This document shows, piece by piece, positions 1 through 12,360 of a stretch of 64,000 bases of DNA. The position numbers were made by a program, and so were the translations under genes. This DNA comes from Camillea tinctor (Eukaryota; Ascomycota; Sordariomycetes; Xylariales; Xylariaceae), in assembly GCA_022578605.1 (NCBI GenBank), contig MU394082.1, forward strand, positions 186,001 to 250,000, given 5' to 3'. How positions within the stretch are numbered: position 1 is the first letter of the stretch; each line of letters opens with the position of its first letter. The notes beneath the pieces were generated by a model. It had not been told where the DNA came from, did not search any database, and saw only the letters and a list, made by a program, of their open reading frames with translations.

Positions 1-269
1 CGAGACAGGCTAGTGGGATAGATCATGTTAATATCTGTTAGAATATATATGTAATCTTACGTGTCAATGCTAACAGATTGCATCCCGCTCCCCGGAACTT
101 TCATCATTTCCACGTGTCTGTCCGTCTTGGCTCCATCTATCATCATTCTTAGACCCCTAAAAGTATTTATCATCAAATCCTCATCTCACACCAAATACCC
201 CAAAACCAAAAACTAAAAAAAAACTAAAAAAAATTAAAACCGGAAACTAAAAAAATCCAAATCTCAACC
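1..269 (+). promoter_or_regulatory. Upstream region of ureidoglycolate lyase with two GATA-factor sites
   Basis: Two HGATAR sites are read on the minus strand: TGATAG at 137-142 and TGATAA at 167-172, about 30 bp apart. In ascomycetes paired HGATAR sites are the known binding sites of the nitrogen GATA activator (AreA/NIT2). A purine-nitrogen salvage gene downstream fits that kind of control. Just before the start codon there is an A-rich leader (about 199-260). Binding is inferred from the sequence only. Confidence 0.4.
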
Positions 270-1133
270 ATGATAATTCACACTATCCCCACTCCCTCCT
301 CCCCTCTCATCATCGAAGCTGAGCCCTTCACCAGGGAAGCCTTCGCCCCCTTCGGCCAAGCAATAAACAACCCACGCCCAGACCTCATCCCATCACCCTC
401 TTCTTCTTCCTCCGCTGCCGTCGCGAGCGCCGGCTTCGGCGCCGTCTCCGCCAACCAGGGCACGGCCATACAGTACCGCGCCCTAGCCTCAGTGCGCGAG
501 TTCTACGCCCAGGCGCCCAGCGGCCGGCCCGGGACCCCGCGCATGACCATGTTCGTGTGCGGCGCGCGGGAAGAGGTCGGCGCGTCGCTGGTGGGCGGGG
601 AGGCCAGAGGCAAAGTGAACGGCAAGGCGAAAGGGAAGGAGTACCCAGTCGGCGTCCTCGAGCGCCACCCCTTCACCTCGCAGACCTTCATCCCGCTCGG
701 TGGCGCCGGCGCCGCCGCACGGTACCTCGTCGTGGTCGCGCCGTCGCTGGGGCCTACCGAGAGGGACGCCGCGCTGCCGGTGCCGACGTTGCCGTTCTCG
801 CCTGCGGGCGGGGTGCCGCACCCGCATCCGCAGCCGCCGCTGCCTGGGAGAGGGCTGCCGGATTTGCGCGCGCTGCGGGCGTTTGTGGCGACGGGCGCGC
901 AGGCCGTGACGTATGGGCCGGGCACGTGGCACGCGCCTATGATGGCGCTGGGCGCGCCCGGGGAGGCGCTGGATTTCTTGGTCGTGCAGTTCGCGAACGA
1001 CGTCCCTGTCGAGGACTGTCAGGAGGTGGTGCTGCGGACGGCGGGGGATGGGGAGGGAGGTGGGGATAAGGGACCGAGCGTGGTGGTTAGGGTTCGTGGA
1101 GTGGACGGGGAGAAGGGCGGGGCTAGGTTGTGA
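270..1133 (+). CDS. DAL3: Ureidoglycolate lyase (allantoin degradation)
   Basis: A 287-aa, intron-less protein of the ureidoglycolate lyase/hydrolase family. The enzyme cleaves ureidoglycolate to glyoxylate and urea at the end of allantoin catabolism, letting the fungus use purines as a nitrogen source. Visible family features are the N-terminal segment LTPEAFAPFGQ-like (here FTREAFAPFGQ, residues 21-31), the core RHPFTSQTFIPLG, the YGPGTWHAPM segment that carries a metal-site histidine, and the C-terminal DFLVVQFAND stretch. The start is the first ATG after an A-rich leader. The coding region is very GC-rich, and low-complexity insertions (serine run near residue 45, GKVNGKAKGK, a proline-rich loop near 185) make it longer than compact family members. 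The gene symbol follows the yeast orthologue. Confidence 0.85.
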   Translation: MIIHTIPTPSSPLIIEAEPFTREAFAPFGQAINNPRPDLIPSPSSSSSAAVASAGFGAVSANQGTAIQYRALASVREFYAQAPSGRPGTPRMTMFVCGAREEVGASLVGGEARGKVNGKAKGKEYPVGVLERHPFTSQTFIPLGGAGAAARYLVVVAPSLGPTERDAALPVPTLPFSPAGGVPHPHPQPPLPGRGLPDLRALRAFVATGAQAVTYGPGTWHAPMMALGAPGEALDFLVVQFANDVPVEDCQEVVLRTAGDGEGGGDKGPSVVVRVRGVDGEKGGARL

Positions 1134-1433
1134 AGTTGGGAATCCTTTTGATTTTTCTTTGTCGTGCTAGAGTTGAAGGGTCTCGAGGGATGTAATATAT
1201 GGTAGGCAATGGGTTAGAGTGGAGGAAAGGGGAAAAGAAATATAGTGCTTGGAAGAGTCTAAGTACGGCATAGCATCGCATACTAACAGGATGATTGCAG
1301 CGCAAGAGTTATAGAAGAGGTTTTAATTACTTCACCAAGGATTATTGCTTTCGTTCTCTCGTCATTAAATATTATTCTATATGTACTGTCGTTACTGGGA
1401 GTCTTTCTCCGTCTACTGATCCAACTAACCCGG
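1134..1433. other. Intergenic, convergent 3' ends
   Basis: About 300 bp between the ends of the lyase (+) and the permease (-). It holds only the two 3' untranslated regions; nothing else is recognisable. Confidence 0.5.
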
Positions 1434-3770
1434 TTACTTCAGCCAGACTACGAGCCACCTCCCAAAAAGCTTCATATTCTCCCTGATAAAGAGGTTATCC
1501 GTATCTACCAGCGCGAGCTCCCCGCGTCGAGGCACCGAAGTCGCAATTTCGGGTCGTGGGATCTGCAGCTCATTCGTGGCCCGTCGCTGCCACTTCAGTG
1601 GGTTCCAGCCCCAGAACTTGATTTGGTACAGCGTGACGATGGCAATAAGGATGATGATCTAGATGACCAGCATGGCCGGTTAGAATCGGGATCTCATGTG
1701 ATAGAGGGCTTACCTATGTGTTGTATGGGTAAGCACAGGAGAGAGTGATTGTCGACACCTACCGCAATGTAGCATGCTACGAAGTCGGATACGCTCATGG
1801 GACTGACGAATGTGCGCCACCCGTTGAATAGAACAAGCACTACACAGCCAAACAGCGCATAGGACGCGCGTAGCCACTGCGCATGTGATCGGTACGGATA
1901 CTGCGGATGGTTGCGGTCGTAAAGTTGCCGGACCTCGGGGTCGTCCTTATTGTCGATGTTTTCGTCGAGACCCTCGGCTGCTGCTTTGATACTATTACCA
2001 CTAGTTAGTTTCAACACGTTTATGCGACATGATATATAGCAATAATAAGGGGACCGATGCGATATCTATTACCTTCTAAAGAAGGACAGGAAAGAGGCAG
2101 CCAGCAGACCGTAGGTAATCATCAAACTGGTCACGCACGTGCGAACCATTCGACCGAGGATCTGACAATAGTGAGGCAGGATTCTACATTACATTCATCG
2201 GTATCATGCGACACGACTTACTAGCTCAGAATCGGGGTTGGAAGCCAAGAAGCCTAGCATACCAAAGGCGGCACTGAAAAACACAGCAGCATGAGGCACT
2301 CCATAGCTAGTGCGTTCCAATCTTCGGCGGAGCGACTGTACGGGAGCAAACTCGGGCCAGACCTCAGGAATACTAGCAAGTGCATGTAACGTGCGCGATG
2401 CGTTATATAGGCCATTGGCGCCGGCTGTCGTGGCCGAGAAGATCACAAAGTCGTTGACGAAGGACGGCCAGCCGCGAAGACGGTTGATGACCGGCGCGAT
2501 GACGAAGACGCAGTTCTGCCCGTATCCGAAAGAGATGACCTTCGTGTCGACGATGAGCGGGTACGTATACGGCACATTGAGCCCAACGGTGAAAGTGGCA
2601 AGGGTGTAGAGAAGGATTATACGCAGAGCAATCTTACGCGTTCCGATCCTGATTGTTTCTTCTGTGCGCAAGTCGCGGTTCTCGGCTGCGGTGATGGCGA
2701 TGGTCTCGAAGCCAATTAGGCCGAACAGACAAGAGTTGAGGGCATCCCACTGGGATCAACGGCAAAAACTCATTAGTGAAATGCTCGCTCACCACATGAG
2801 CTTCGTCTCCCTTTTCCAACCACAACTTACCACGGCTCCCAGCTCAGCACCACCCCCAGTGGCGACATACCCATTAGGCAACGTGATATTGTCGGATTTA
2901 AACCCGTACGGGTCATTGTAAGTCCACATCGAGTCTTGACCGAGGGGTCTCTGGATCTGAAGGGCGATGTTGAAGATGATCATCATGATTATGAACAGCA
3001 TCTTGATTAATCCAAATGCATACTCAGCGCGTCCAAGCTGTCGCACCGGCAGCATGTTGATGAGCAACATAATTATCAGGAAGCAGAACACGAACACAGC
3101 CGGCGAAACATTCGGGAGCAGCTTGAGCTCTGTGTCTGGGTACCCAGCCTCGGCGAGCAACTCCGGCGGGTATTCGAACTGGAACATGTGCGTGATAGCC
3201 ATGAGCTCTGCCGAAATCAGGATAATCCACGAGAACCTATTATTTCCCGTCCATTAGCCTTACACCACCATTCTTCAGTGCGAATCATCATCCCGTGCCT
3301 ACCAAGCCATCCATCCAGCGCTGTAGCCCAGCGACTCGTCAAGAAACCGGCGCGGAAACTCGATTATCGGGCCCTTTACCGGAAACAGGGCGGCCATCTC
3401 CCCGAGGCATGCGGCCGCGGACCACAGCACAGTACCCGCTAGGACATAGCATATCGTCGCGAGACCGGGTCCCACGAGGTAGATGACTCGCCCCGTCTGG
3501 AGGAACAAGCCGATGCCGATGCACTGCGAGAAGGACATCATGTTGACATGTCGCTCCGACAGCATCGGGCTAGTTGCCTATCAGTCACGCTACGCTTTAT
3601 AGATTCGGTGCCCGCGGGGAATCAGATAGCTAAACGAACCGCAGCTGGTTGGAAGGGGTTCTAGGGGCCCCCATGGTATCGGTTTTATTCTCAAGTGCCG
3701 ACGACGTAGGTCGCGATGTCGTCGACTTCTCGTACTCTGTTGCTTCCGCCGCCATGATTGTCATCGGCAT
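1434..3770 (-). CDS. Amino-acid permease (APC superfamily, YAT family)
   Basis: A plasma-membrane amino-acid:proton symporter of the fungal YAT type. Seven exons were placed by hand: 3770-3640, 3569-3303, 3236-2831, 2749-2222, 2161-2073, 2000-1763 and 1658-1434. They total 628 codons with stop, all in frame. The first membrane segment has the family signature SERHVNMMSFSQCIGIGLFL, followed by the GPGLATICYVLAG segment. Further conserved blocks are FPVKGPIIEFPRRF, the IGFETIAITAAE motif in exon 4, and YDRNHPQYPYRSHAQWLRA before the last two membrane segments. About twelve hydrophobic segments can be counted. Intron 1 uses a GTTCGT donor. The ATG at 3770 is the first in-frame ATG of exon 1; an ATG six bases downstream is also possible. 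Substrate specificity cannot be read from the sequence. Confidence 0.85.
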
Positions 3771-5623
3771 GAGGCACGGGGAAAGTTCGAATTCTGGAAT
3801 CCGGGGGGCTAATCTTTGGTTCGGCACAAACTGCTTGGAGGTGACTTTCAGGTGCCTGGCTCTTGTCCTTCTTTCTACTCGAAGAAGTTCAGATAAGAAA
3901 TTGAATGTAAGTACGGTATGATAATGCGTCTACTTTGCCAAGAAAAAAGGATTATGCACATTGGGTGAAAGCGAGCATTGATCTTCATCAGACTGCCGGC
4001 ACTGATACTACGAAAAGGGCAGCATCGTGCGAGAACCCTATTTAACCTGATAGGTTAAGCTATCTCAGAGGTCTCCAGGTGACTGAGCTTCTCTCACCGG
4101 CGACTCACGTTAAACATGGGCTGCGCAATGACGTTGTTTTCCATGATGCTGCTGTCGCAAATTCGTTCGGTCAGGCCTAGAGATAAACATCACTCAAGGG
4201 GCGTTTTGAAGGCGTCGCTCAGCAAACGCCACGTTCCCTATCATCCATTCGCCTTCACACAACATCGTAGGATGTGTGTTCGCTCCCACACCTAGAGATG
4301 TTGAGTGCATATACATTATGCTATGACGGGTAAGGACATGTCATCTATTGGTTCTCGTACGGGCAAGATGCACAATAGAGGTCTGTTTCAAGCCAGCGAT
4401 CTCATAGTATCTGACTCAGACCATGAGAAAGACATCTTGTCTTCCACAGCAAATACATAGGTAGGCTATCCTCAGACACCCAACTGATCTAGACCCTTCA
4501 CTTGTTTGAGACATCGGTTTAAGCCTCAGAAAAGGCTTGTCCTGTCAAATAGGCCAGTATCAAGCAAGGGTAGGTTGCATCAATGGAAAGGCATTAGCCC
4601 GGCTCCTCAGTCCGCCAGTCGAGCGCTGAGAAGCTCTACCCCAACCTTCATCCCTCGCATGCGGCATGCTCCTCTCCATGGGGCTGGCCTATCAGACTTG
4701 CAGTCGTTGCCCTGCACATTCTAGGATCGGTAATCAATATTTCCTCCGGCTAATGCTCGAAGCCGCTAGATTGTCAGCTTTTCACGACCTCCGTGTAGTC
4801 CAGGTGGTGATCCTAGCTCGCCTTGGACATCAAACCCCGCGAGGAGTTGTCAGCATCCACGCAGCAGGACATCATGACATAGGGTAGTCGTGGCAAACAG
4901 CTAGGGACTAGCAATCTCGATAGTAATTATATATGCTGGTTTAGGGTTAGAAATGTTGCTTTCTTTCGCCAAGAATTACAGGTCATCTGGCAACGATATC
5001 GAGGATTATAGTCATACTGAATGCGTAATGCTGAACCCTCCCCCTCCTGGCAAGTATTCAACATATAGTACACTATTGATTACTATCAGCCTCCTCACCA
5101 CTAATCTTTTCTGCGTTTTAAACTAGAAGAGCCTGTTGCTTTCGCCACAGTTCTTTTAGAGTCCCTACCTAGGTAAAGGCAGGACTAACACAGTGCGCCA
5201 CTGCTTACTCTGTGCAGAAATCTCTCCAGACATTACACCTAATGGTCGTAGACTAAGACTTAACTGCTTAGAACATACAATCTATATGATTCCAATCAAA
5301 AAGACCCCTTGTGTATTGAACAGGCCAACACGTGCTGTCGTATAGGCGAACGCCTTCCCTGTCATGAGGTATGTATGACATGCTGCTCAAATTTTATATG
5401 CTTGCCTACCTATCTGGCATAACCGAGATAGTTTCCTGGCTACAAGTTTAGAAGTGTACTATTGTGCCTCGGAAACAATACCCTAACAAAAAGGTCATCG
5501 GTTCACATGGCCGCCCATTTGATTATTGGGTTTCACTTTTGCTTTATTGAGGCTTTTGCATAAGACTTCCTTTGATTATATACCACACAAGGAACAGGAT
5601 ATACCTGAGAGCCGGTCGTCATT
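3771..5623. other. Intergenic region without recognisable genes
   Basis: About 1.85 kb containing only short, unconvincing ORFs. Short palindromic ACCTAGGTA-type tracts occur (for example near 5168). No RNA gene or transposon remnant was recognised. Confidence 0.5.
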
Positions 5624-7688
5624 ATGAGAGAAGCCGAAGAAAAGATTCCCATTGATGATCAATCTCCCGAGGTGTATTTTGTAGTTGACTGCCCAGACCT
5701 GCATATAGTCCCGCGTAATAGGCTGGAACAGAAGAGAGAATTAGACTTATTAAATGTAGTGTTAACCATCATATTATAATGAACGCAACATGCTAACTCT
5801 TCTGTAGACGGGCTTGTTGGAATTTGAGCATTCTCCTTCTCGCTGTCCATCATGCCGTCAAGTCACGACGAAGGCGCGGCGGATACCGCCATTGTGCTAT
5901 ACACCACAGCCTCAGATACCTATTGAACATCTATCGCCGTCTGCTGCACCAGAGGTAGTCACTGAATATGTTAAACTGCCTCAATCCACATCAACACCAT
6001 CGGACCCTTATGCACGACTTTCCCCACCAACACCTGAAAACAGCCAGGTCGGTTCGCAGACTACGCCTAGCCCGACTCTACCGGAACCCGTCTCCTATTT
6101 ACACTCTATTGAACGTGAACTCTCAGAAATCCGGCCATTCACACCCTCGAGAGACCCGCCACCAGAGCCATCACAACCTCAACCTAAACGCACCGGGTTC
6201 TGCAGCAGGAAATGGCTGGGGTCCAAGCCGAAGCCTAGTCGTAAGGACTCAAAGCCAAAGTCCACGTATTCGCAGGACAGCAATGGCGAGCCAACTCTAC
6301 CACAGTTTCTGTCATTTGGCTTTTCACACACAGGAAAGAATCTTTTAATATGGAAGAAGGACGGTGAGGCACTCGTAAGGATTGAAGTGGAGGCTGACGG
6401 GGGTCGACTACTCGATCTGAGAGAGATGCTACCGCTTAGCGAAGGTGAAGGAGATGCAGTAGACATATTAGTGAACCTACGTTTCGCGGCTGAGGGGGAC
6501 GAATGGATAGCTGCGATAATCTCATATAACATAACCCATCAGAGGGTGAGTCTTGCTACCTATACTAAACCCCCTGAGATGGATAAGCGATATTCTAAAT
6601 GTCATGTGCAGCGCACTTCGCTCCTGATGTTCCACTCAAGCGGCCTACCTAAGCATTCAACACTATATCCCCTCAACAACTACGCGATCAAACCCCGCTG
6701 CCTCGCTATCTCCCCAGACAACGCCTTCGTCGCCATCGGCTGCGGCACTAAGGCACTCCTGCTTCGTTACCACGGGAAGAACCAGCAGTGAATGCGCGTT
6801 CTGCACGTACCTGAGCTCGCTGCCGGCGGCCCCGCGACTCCGCGCTTCCAGGCCCTCGGCTTCTCGGCCGACAGCTCGTGTCTCGCGGTTTCGACGCAGA
6901 TACGCCACTCCATGCTCCGATCAGACGACGACGATTCCGTGTTCACGCGCGTGTGGCGCTGCGAGCCCGGTTCCAACGATTCGATGGCGTTGTGGCCGTG
7001 TAGGATGCCGACGGTGAGTTCATCAATTTGTTGGTTCGCAGTTCTCTACCTGCCTGGCCTACCCCGTCCCCCTCTCTCCCCACAACCAGCCAAGCATGTA
7101 CATCCCTATCTATGAAATGATCCTCACTAACGTGACTCATCGCCGCACCCCTAGGACGGTCAAGGCCTCACCACGATAACATTCCACCCGCACCTCTCCA
7201 CCGCCCTCATCACCGGCCTCACCTCGACGCCGTACCCCCTCTTCCTCACCCCGCAGGATACCACCCCACCCCCATCCTCCTACTCCTACTCCTCCTCGTC
7301 CTCGCCCTCCTCCCCCGACATCTTCGACTTCCGCATCCGCGCCGCGTGCGCCCGCCCCCCACCGCACGCGCACGTGGCGTACCTGCTCGACCACCGCAGC
7401 CGTATCTTTCGCGCAGACCTGCGCGCGCGCACCACGCGGCTGGTCGCGGACCTGGGAGCTCTGCGTGGATCCCTGCGCCCCCGCGAGGAGCCCGCTGGGC
7501 TAGCGGTCGACGGCGAGGTCGTGCGGGTTTTCTGGAGACAGGGCCCCGGGCTGTGGTGCGCTGAGGTGGATGTCGCGGCTTCTACTACGACTGCTGAGAG
7601 GGACGGAAAAGGGGGCGCGAGGATGACGAAGGCGAAGACGAAGACGAATTTGAGGAGGATCTGGATGGAGGCTGTGGGGGCTTGTTAG
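5624..7688 (+). CDS. Beta-propeller (WD40-like) protein with an in-frame TGA
   Basis: Unnamed fungal protein built of weak beta-propeller blades; I cannot give a function. Exons are 5624-5755, 5808-7013 and 7155-7688 (624 codons with stop). A CPSC pair lies near residues 57-60, followed by a long proline/serine-rich linker to about residue 175. The propeller begins at LSFGFSHTGKNLLIWKKDG and continues through CLAISPDNAFVAIGC and FQALGFSADSSCLAVSTQ. Codon 372 (6789-6791) is TGA, directly followed by ATG in the same frame. Propeller blades continue on both sides, so this looks like one gene with a nonsense codon, not two genes. No intron that removes the TGA and keeps the frame was found. From about 6660 the coding sequence turns clearly more GC-rich. 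It may be a pseudogene, a sequencing error or a stop-codon readthrough case. Confidence 0.6.
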
Positions 7689-9096
7689 GGGGGAAGGACA
7701 GGGCGAAGTGGTGAGATGAGGTCCGGTTTCGTATACCCAGAGTCTGTTCATGAGGCAGAGCAATGGCCAGGTCTAGAAGTTCTTGATGACATATTCTTAG
7801 AGATCAGTGTCTGGCCTGCTGAACTGCCCTAGTATCTGGAGTCTAGCAAACTTAGCATTCTGCCTTGTGATCCCAATATTCGCCCCCCTATTTCGGCCCA
7901 TACTGGCGCTAGCCTTCAATGGGCGTCACGCGTTTAACATTGAAAAGCTAGGGGTATGTAATTCTTTGACACAATACGCATGCTCGTGATTATCTAAATC
8001 GTGTTATCCTCCTTAAGTGCTTGTAGCATTTACTTTTGGGAAATAACGTTGTTTTATCCGTCTATACACCAGCCATCGTGGGTAGCCCCTGGCGTGGAAG
8101 CACTGCCGCGACTGTAGTTTCAAGCCCGTCAAGACTACTCGTAAGTGCTTTACAATCCGGGATTGGATCTTTCATGTGTTGCAGCTTCCTATTTACTGTA
8201 TATTCGCGACGGTTGCCCAAGGCAGTAGTAGGTAAGGGAAAGAGGAAAGAAAACCGGTCACGACGTTGTGTTCGGCTCCGTACGGCTCCGAGGGGATTTT
8301 ATAAATTACATCACTTGAATTGTAATTGTCAGGTCTAGAAATATAACGAATTACATAACGAACTTGTAAGCACCAGAAACTAAAGGACCATGTCCCTTTT
8401 TTTGTGTTGCCTCGCTATGATTAACTATCCTCTCGGTCTTTCGGATGAGGCTCAATCCGCAGGCAAGGGGTCCATCTAAGAGGGACTCTGTGACGGTATT
8501 CGAAGATAGATTTAATAATGTATGTATGCCTTTATCTAGTCATACCGTGACTAGTGAATTCATCATAGATTGCTACGGTGAATGTACTATGGAAAGAGAA
8601 AGAAAGGGGAAATAAAATTCGATTCAACATGAGATGAATTAAGGCACTGCTTAAATCAATCGCTATCTAGGTAAGTAACAAGGAAATATTTGAACTTATT
8701 ATGATACCTCACTCTCGTTGGTCTCTCGTCAAAAAGACTACTTGGCCTATTCCAAGCGCATTGGTACTTGGGTCGTTTAGTGACCAACACGGTAACCCAT
8801 AGCAACGTTGGTGAAGACAAGTTAAAGATCATTGCACTTAGCAACCAAAAACGCACGTCTTCTTACGGTATGTATTCTTCCACATCGTGCTTTCTCAATT
8901 AGAAAGAATCGTTTCCCTAGTCGACAAAAAATCTGGTAAGGTCCCGTACTAACTAGGATTTCCTTCCATGTCTCTCTCCCCTGACCTATCCACACCTTAT
9001 TTTCCTCCATTCTGAGTTGATCATGGATGGTTGTTGCATGTTTTTCTAGCATCTAAGAGAAACATCGCGAATATATTCTTGGGTTCGGGAGCACTG
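7689..9096. other. Intergenic region
   Basis: About 1.4 kb between two plus-strand genes. It contains the 3' region of the propeller gene and the leader of the next gene. No credible ORF or repeat was seen. Confidence 0.45.
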
Positions 9097-10247
9097 ATGT
9101 CTAGCATGCAGCCGGGAGGGTTTGCTCCCACCAATCCGTTCCGCACTCTTGGAAATCCTTCTAGAGCCACCACGGGTATTACAAACACACGGCCCAGATC
9201 TTCTTTAGCTAAGAAGACAAACATGTCAACAGGCGGCACACCAAATCCAGGTACTGCTTTCTAGAACATTATGCTATATATGTGTTATTTATTCCACTCA
9301 ATATCATATCGCTTACATGAGGCTATACACAGAATCTCCGTCGGGGACAAGCGGCCGAGTGCATTTTTCGTCTACTAGCACTGCCCATAACCTTGATGGT
9401 ACTACGGCTACTGTTGCGACTAATCTTCCACCGTCAAATTCACCCGCTGCTACTGCGAGCGGTGAGGTCCCTAAAACTGCGACTGCTGCGACCCAGACCT
9501 CCCCTACTTCCGAGACTGCGGCTGCTGCAGCAGCCACAACCTCGTCGTCAGCTCCATCACCGCAGCCTGGGCCGTCTTCTACCGGTCCTCCTAACAATCC
9601 CCCACCTGTCCCCCCGGCACCACCTGGTTCAGCATCGCCGCCGCCCCCTCCTGGTCGGCCGGTACCTTCCCCTGAACCCAATCAAGCAGCCGTGCCACCC
9701 GCAAATATGGGAGGGTAAGTTGAATCACCGTGTGGGGAAGGGAATATAGTAAGGCGAGCAAGTCTAACGATAATATCCTCAATAGTCCGAATATCATCAT
9801 CGTAAGCCCCTCGCAGGTTCCATTTTTGTGGTACAACTGCCCGGTCATGGCTCCGAGCCACTCTCCTGAACAGACGAATCAAATGACCACCTGTAAGTTT
9901 TTCGTTTCTCCTTTTGGTATTCTCGTATTTCCCCCTGTTATGTCGGTATAATACCGGTTCAAACATATTATAACAGATAGGAAATGAATAAGAAGAAGAT
10001 AAAATAGGTACCCCTAAAGCTAATGGAACTAGCCTTCCCGCAGGCCACGCAGAACCCCAATGCGCCTATCCATCTAAGTGCATCTCACTTTCTCACGAAC
10101 CCGCCTCCCCAGGTCTACATGGCCCAGAACGCGTTCTTCCCTCAGATGGCTACACAGAGCAATATAATGACCCCCAACGGACATGTATACGTGGTAGGAG
10201 CTGGTACTCGAGGAAACAGTGGTCCCGTAGTTTTCTACTTCATGTAA
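9097..10247 (+). CDS. Pro/Ser/Thr/Ala-rich orphan protein
   Basis: Function unknown. Four exons (9097-9250, 9333-9714, 9786-9892, 10033-10247) give 285 aa, and the exon lengths sum to exactly 286 codons. Donors are GTACTG, GTAAGT and GTAAGT. The last exon uses the CTAG acceptor ending at 10032, because the later GCAG acceptor breaks the frame. Residues about 50-180 are low complexity: Thr/Ser/Ala runs, an alanine tract, then polyproline (PPPVPPAPPG, PPPPPGRPVP). The C-terminal third is not low complexity and has YVVGAGTRGNSGPVVFYFM at the end. No signal peptide or membrane segment is apparent. It is probably intrinsically disordered. The multi-exon structure that keeps frame is the best evidence that it is real. 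Confidence 0.6.
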
Positions 10248-12319
10248 AAATCACGAATCAAGCGCGAACATCGAGATAGCTTCTACCCACTGTACAGCGT
10301 AGAAGCGAGTGAGGAATCAAGACGGCATTTTGTTATCTGCCGAGGGCCTCATCCATGTGCAGATATACTTTCGTTCATGATTCTATTATATTTTCCTCTA
10401 AAAAAAAAGGAGAAAAGAACTAATGTTGGAATTTGATTTTTTGGGCCTCGGTCCAACGTCCCCAGGACCTAGCCGATGTATTTATTGGAATTATCCTATC
10501 TAAATATTCTCAGTGCTCAGGCGCCATATCTATCTCTGTCGTATGACTTTTTGATTCGTATTCACGTTTGAATTTTGTCAGGGAGAACCTTGAAGCGAAT
10601 AACCTGGAATATGACGGCCATTATCATCGGAGGCCTACCTCGGCGACACACAACGATCACAACAAAGACCTGCTACCCGCAAAGAGCTTCTTGTGCGGGA
10701 AAGGTGCCATCTTGGCTTTTGTATCCTTAGTCCATATACTTCTAAGTCAAGGTCATTGTGCGGCAAAACGTCGCGATACTAGCAGGCCCTCTTGGTAGGG
10801 GCAAAGATGCCCACCACATGTTAGTGCAGATACGACGCTGCCTATTGCCTAACTAACAGCTTTCTAAACAGGATTTTTTGCCCCTTGCAAATAACTACCC
10901 CCATTTATATAATCAGGCTTGCGAAACCTGGTCGGAGAGTGACTTCGCTGCCTGGTCCTAGCTAACGGCCAAGGCAAAGTTCCCTTATCGGGGAAACCGC
11001 CCACCAGGTCCGGATATGGCATAACTATAGATACAACTATATATACGCCGATGTAGTTCGCATGCCAGAGTTGGAGGCTTACACACAGTAGGTACGTAGG
11101 TGTATATGCATGGTACTCTTCTAGTCCCTCTTCTAAGGCTCGATATCGCCGAAAATAGCCATGCCAAGTTTGTGGGTTACGGGGATTCATATACTACGTA
11201 ATGTATCCTCTTACCCCAGGTCGAATACCGAGACGCGCAAATTGCTAGTGAACCCTTCTTGTATCCCTGGCGTTTAGCGTTACATGGGGGGAGAGTCCCC
11301 TATCATTGCAAGTGCCTGGTCTAAGCTATAAAACTTGGGCTTCCCCCGATTCGGAACCCGCTAAGTGAGCCGTGTAAGAGGGACATCTATCCGTGACAGA
11401 GTCTCCTTTGCGAGATGTTGGTTGTTTCGCTGAGCCTGCTTTGTGAGTCTTATGTCGGGGACTTGATGATGCTCTGACTTGAGAGCGATAGCTCCACACC
11501 TTGTCACTTGTTTCGGGTTCGCCTTTGTCGCGCCCAGATTTAATACCCGGAGTACGTTTCCTGGCAGGGGCATGTTGATGTAATCTAGGAGAATTTTACG
11601 TTATATGTATCGGACAATATCCGGAGTTCAAGAGGAGAGCCGCGCCGGGTCCCCTTCCTTTGCCCTTACGGTAAAGGTGGTCGAGGGGGCTGGTAACATA
11701 TAAAAGCTTATTATTATATCGTGTTTTCCGCTTCTGGCGCCGATTGGACGAACCTGGCTCGGCAGAATAACCTGGCTGGACCCGAACCAGAACAGGAGAG
11801 AAGCCTTCAGGTTAAGCAGATCTCTCGGTCTACACCAAGGAGAGAGAGAGAGAGAGAGGGGCAAACGTCAGAATATCTGGTATTAGCTCCGGACTACAGA
11901 CCTCGCCTTACCATATTTATACACCTTGATGATCGCCGACATACTGCCTAGGTTATGTGTGCGCATATATATGTTGACAGGGAGTTTTCGTATGTTAATG
12001 GGAGTGGGTTTCGCTTTAATAGATTTGGTATCCATTCATAGGGGCACCTCATTAGTGACTTGTCCCAACTTATCAACTAGGTGTCAAGGCAGAGATCAAC
12101 CACTCTAGCCGGGCTAGCCAGGGGTGGACGATCTGACGGTAGCTGTTGAATTCTTTGCATATGAGGACCCTTGTTGTATTTGACACTAACTCTAGGCCGT
12201 TACCTGAGTTGCTCCACCGTGACGTCCCGAGCGGTGTTTACACCAGGGACGACATCGTGTTCTTTTTTTTCTTGTTCTTTATGTTTCCATGCCACGCTTT
12301 CGCCATCTCCCTTCCCCCC

Positions 12320-12328
12320 CTCTCTCTC

Positions 12329-12360
<32 letters not shown>
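12320..12360. repeat. Compound microsatellite (TC)n(TA)n(TG)n
   Basis: Three dinucleotide runs follow one another without interruption, at intergenic position 12320-12360. Confidence 0.85.

Noticed and set aside
489..932. Long antisense and other-frame ORFs over the ureidoglycolate lyase gene
   Set aside because: These are Arg/Ala/Pro-rich shadows produced by the GC-rich coding sequence on the other strand.
6788..6850. A GTGAAT...CCAG intron that would remove the in-frame TGA of the propeller gene
   Set aside because: The phases do not match: splicing it would shift the frame of the downstream blades.
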